From Halorhabdus salina (GTDB taxonomy: Archaea > Halobacteriota > Halobacteria > Halobacteriales > Haloarculaceae): a DNA stretch of 34,077 bases. The translations under genes and the position numbers were made by a program. The notes under the pieces were generated by a model. That model did no database searches and was not told the DNA's origin. It worked only from the letters and a program-made list of their open reading frames with translations. The DNA lies in assembly GCF_013839425.1 (NCBI RefSeq), contig NZ_JACDNP010000015.1, forward strand, positions 1-34,077, in the 5' to 3' direction. Numbering within the stretch: the stretch's first letter is position 1; every line of letters starts with the position of its first letter. Shown in pieces: positions 32,144 through 34,077 of this stretch.

Positions 32144-33870
32144 CGGACCCCACCGAGGAGACGATGCCAGCGGGAGATGAGACAATCCGGGAACGCCTGT
32201 TCCACGCGGACGTGACGCGGGAACCAGGCGACACCAACGTCCACCGATGGGGCATCGACGTGCATCCGGTCGTGTTCCCGCTCGCGCTGGCGTTCATCGT
32301 GGTGTTCGTCGCCCTCACGATCGGGTTCGGTGATCGAGCCGCCACCGCGTACGAAACCGTCTTCGACGCTGTCAATGCCAACTTCGGCTGGTTTTACGTC
32401 CTGTCGGTCAACGTCTTCATCATCGCACTGGTCGCGTTCGGGGTGAGTGGATACGGCCGGATCAGGCTCGGCGGGCCCGACGCCGACCCCGAGTTCTCCA
32501 CGTTTGCCTGGCTGGCGATGCTGTTCAGCGCCGGCATGGGAATCGGCCTCCTGTTTTTCGGCGTGGCCGAACCGATGTACCACTTCCTCTCGGGTGGCGG
32601 GTCGTTCTTCGACGTGCCGGCCAGATCACCGGCCGCAGCACGGTCAGCGACGGCCCTCACGATGTTTCACTGGGGGCTGCACCCGTGGGCGATTTACGGT
32701 ATCGTCGGACTGGGATTGGCGTTTTTCTCGTTCAATCGTGGTCTGCCGATCACCGTCCGGTCGATCCTCTATCCGCTGCTCGGCGAGCGGATCTACGGCT
32801 GGCCCGGACACGTCGTCGATCTCGCCGCCGTCCTCGCGACAGTGTTCGGTCTGGCGACGACCGCGGGGCTCGGGGCACTCCAGATCAATGCAGGGCTCGA
32901 TTTCCTCGCGAGAAACTACCTTGCCACCGGGATCCCGACCGGCACTTGGGCGACGATTGCGATCATCGCTGCGATCATCGGCGTGACGGTCCTCTCGGTC
33001 ATGGCCGGGCTTGAGGGCGGTATCAAACGTCTGTCGAAGCTAAACGTGGTGTTGATGGGCCTGTTGCTCGCGTTCATGTTCGTCGCCGGCCCGACGGTGT
33101 ACTTACTCGACGTCTTCGGCGGTGGCGTCGGCGCGTACCTGGGCAACATCTTCGAGTTGAGCTTCTATACGGAGGCCTTCGCCGGGGAGGCAGCCGGCTG
33201 GCAACACGAGTGGACGATCTTCTACTGGGGCTTTTGGATCGCCTGGGCGCCGTTCGTGGGCATGTTCATCGCGCGGATCTCGAAGGGGCGGACGATCCGC
33301 CAGTTCGTGGCTGGCGTGTTACTCGTCCCGACGCTGTTCTCGCTGGTCTGGATGGCGGCGTTCAACGGCTCGGCGCTGTTCGTCGAGCTAAACGTCCTCA
33401 CTGATGGCATTCTCGGCCCGCTCCAGGAACAGGGACGGGCAGTGGCGCTGTTCGAAATGCTGTCGTTCTATCCGCTCACTTTGGCGACGAGTGTCGTTGT
33501 CACCGCGAACCTGCTTACCTTCATCGTCACGTCGGCCGACTCGGGCGCGTTGGTGACGAGCTATCTGGCAGCCGGTGGGAAACAGGAGACAGCCACCCGC
33601 CAGCGCGCACTGTGGCCGCTCCTGATCGGCGGCACGTCGGCGGCCTTGCTCGTGGGAAACGGCCTGGACGCGCTGCAGACGGCCGTGATCGCGGCCGGCC
33701 TCCCCTTTGGAGCGATCATGTTGGTGATGGTCTATACGATCTATCTCGGCCTGCATCGTGAACGCGAGATCCACCAGTCTGGGGCGTATCGAGAGGCTGT
33801 GGCTGCAGACGCTGACCGGGCGGATGACGCCACAGATATGCCATCGACGGCGCGACGACCGGACGATTGA
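32140..33870 (+). CDS. BCCT-family betaine/choline/carnitine transporter
   Basis: A 576-residue membrane transporter importing compatible solutes such as glycine betaine. About twelve hydrophobic segments are visible. Family motifs are AGMGIGLLFFGVAEPMYHF near residue 127, HWGLHPWAIYG near 178, and the signature YWGFWIAWAPFVGMFIARISKGRTIRQF near 366. The N-terminal 45 residues and C-terminal 45 residues are hydrophilic, possibly cytoplasmic osmosensing ends. The start is GTG 32140, supported by a GGTGGTGA ribosome site at 32129-32136. For a halophile this fits osmoadaptation by uptake of osmolytes. Substrate and coupling ion are inferred only from the family. Confidence 0.93.
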   Translation: MTDPTEETMPAGDETIRERLFHADVTREPGDTNVHRWGIDVHPVVFPLALAFIVVFVALTIGFGDRAATAYETVFDAVNANFGWFYVLSVNVFIIALVAFGVSGYGRIRLGGPDADPEFSTFAWLAMLFSAGMGIGLLFFGVAEPMYHFLSGGGSFFDVPARSPAAARSATALTMFHWGLHPWAIYGIVGLGLAFFSFNRGLPITVRSILYPLLGERIYGWPGHVVDLAAVLATVFGLATTAGLGALQINAGLDFLARNYLATGIPTGTWATIAIIAAIIGVTVLSVMAGLEGGIKRLSKLNVVLMGLLLAFMFVAGPTVYLLDVFGGGVGAYLGNIFELSFYTEAFAGEAAGWQHEWTIFYWGFWIAWAPFVGMFIARISKGRTIRQFVAGVLLVPTLFSLVWMAAFNGSALFVELNVLTDGILGPLQEQGRAVALFEMLSFYPLTLATSVVVTANLLTFIVTSADSGALVTSYLAAGGKQETATRQRALWPLLIGGTSAALLVGNGLDALQTAVIAAGLPFGAIMLVMVYTIYLGLHREREIHQSGAYREAVAADADRADDATDMPSTARRPDD

Positions 33871-33909
33871 ACGTTCGAAAGAGCGGCTCATCTTTATTCA
33901 GCGAGGAAA

Positions 33910-33929
33910 CCCCGCCGCTTGCGGCGGGG
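33910..33929 (+). terminator. G/C-rich hairpin after the BCCT gene, possible TnpB-element end
   Basis: CCCCGCCGC and GCGGCGGGG form a 9-bp perfect stem with a TT loop, followed by AGGAATC. It lies 40 bases after the transporter stop and could end its transcript. The pattern GAAACCCCGCC...GGCGGGGAGGA also matches ends of haloarchaeal IS1341/TnpB elements. Confidence 0.5.
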
Positions 33930-34028
33930 AGGAATCGCGGAAGCTCCGTCCCACAACCGGCGACGACACCCTGATAACTCCCTGATATGAACGATACTAT
34001 TATAAATACAGATTTATTTACATGACGT

Positions 34029-34077
34029 ATGGCGGAGGTCCGTCGTACAGTCGTCGTCAAGATCGACGTAGACGATA
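34029..34077 (+). CDS. tnpB: TnpB-type protein, N-terminal part (cut by window edge)
   Basis: ATG 34029 opens a frame reading MAEVRRTVVVKIDVDD, the usual beginning of one group of haloarchaeal IS1341-type TnpB proteins. Only 16 codons are inside the window, so integrity cannot be judged. The sequence just upstream (33990-34025) is AT-rich with TATA-like runs (TATTATAAATAC), consistent with its promoter. An alternative frame from ATG 34022 has no resemblance to TnpB. Confidence 0.6.
   Translation, partial: MAEVRRTVVVKIDVDD

Overview
This window is chromosomal DNA from a halophilic archaeon (class Halobacteria). The proteins are acidic and the codons G/C-rich. Many genes look leaderless, with a TATA element about 25-30 bases before the start codon, while inner operon genes use GGAGGTG-type ribosome sites. 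The mobile elements are haloarchaeal IS1341/TnpB and IS6 types. The sugar-degradation genes would fit a Halorhabdus-like organism, but the genus is an inference.

Layout. (1) 217-8958, minus strand: a compact arginine operon, argG-argH-(43-codon ORF)-argX-argC-argB-argD-argE-argF, using the amino-carrier (LysW/ArgW) form of the pathway. The carrier gene itself is not at the argH/argX junction where it is expected, nor elsewhere in the window. The end of argF is partly duplicated at the left edge. (2) 9293-11333: a small membrane protein, a 2'-5' RNA ligase-family protein and a site-2 protease with CBS domains. (3) 11379-16922: a patchwork with a broken Bud32 kinase fragment, an AT-rich islet coding for a small membrane protein, a Ski2-like helicase, an MntA/HepT toxin-antitoxin pair whose toxin gene carries a nonsense codon, a second copy of the helicase tail, a membrane protein with a Gln/Gly repeat, a ruined SLC13-type permease and a TnpB-element end. 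(4) 17043-26058: an alpha-glucan/oligosaccharide cluster with two tandem GH13 alpha-glucosidases, a divergent TrmB-type regulator, an island of decayed TnpB and solute-binding-protein fragments, and a GH31 glycosidase. (5) 26169-30203: a BofA-like protein, tRNA-Pro(UGG), a nonsense-disrupted IS6 transposase, a glycine-zipper protein, a lactonase and chorismate synthase. (6) 30280-34077: a Tat-exported PQQ-type beta-propeller lipoprotein, a small membrane protein, a BCCT osmolyte transporter with a short upstream ORF, and the start of a tnpB gene cut by the window edge.

How the genes work together. The arg genes carry glutamate to arginine: ArgX, ArgB, ArgC, ArgD and ArgE act on the carrier-bound intermediate, and ArgF, ArgG and ArgH turn ornithine into arginine. 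In the sugar cluster the two GH13 enzymes differ at the residue after the catalytic nucleophile, Ala in one and Val in the other. From yeast maltase/isomaltase work this suggests one prefers alpha-1,4 and the other alpha-1,6 bonds; TrmB probably senses the sugar and controls them. The most unusual points are the missing carrier gene, the disabled HepT beside an intact antitoxin, the duplicated helicase tail flanking that module, and short ORFs coupled by GTGA overlaps to argX and to the BCCT gene.
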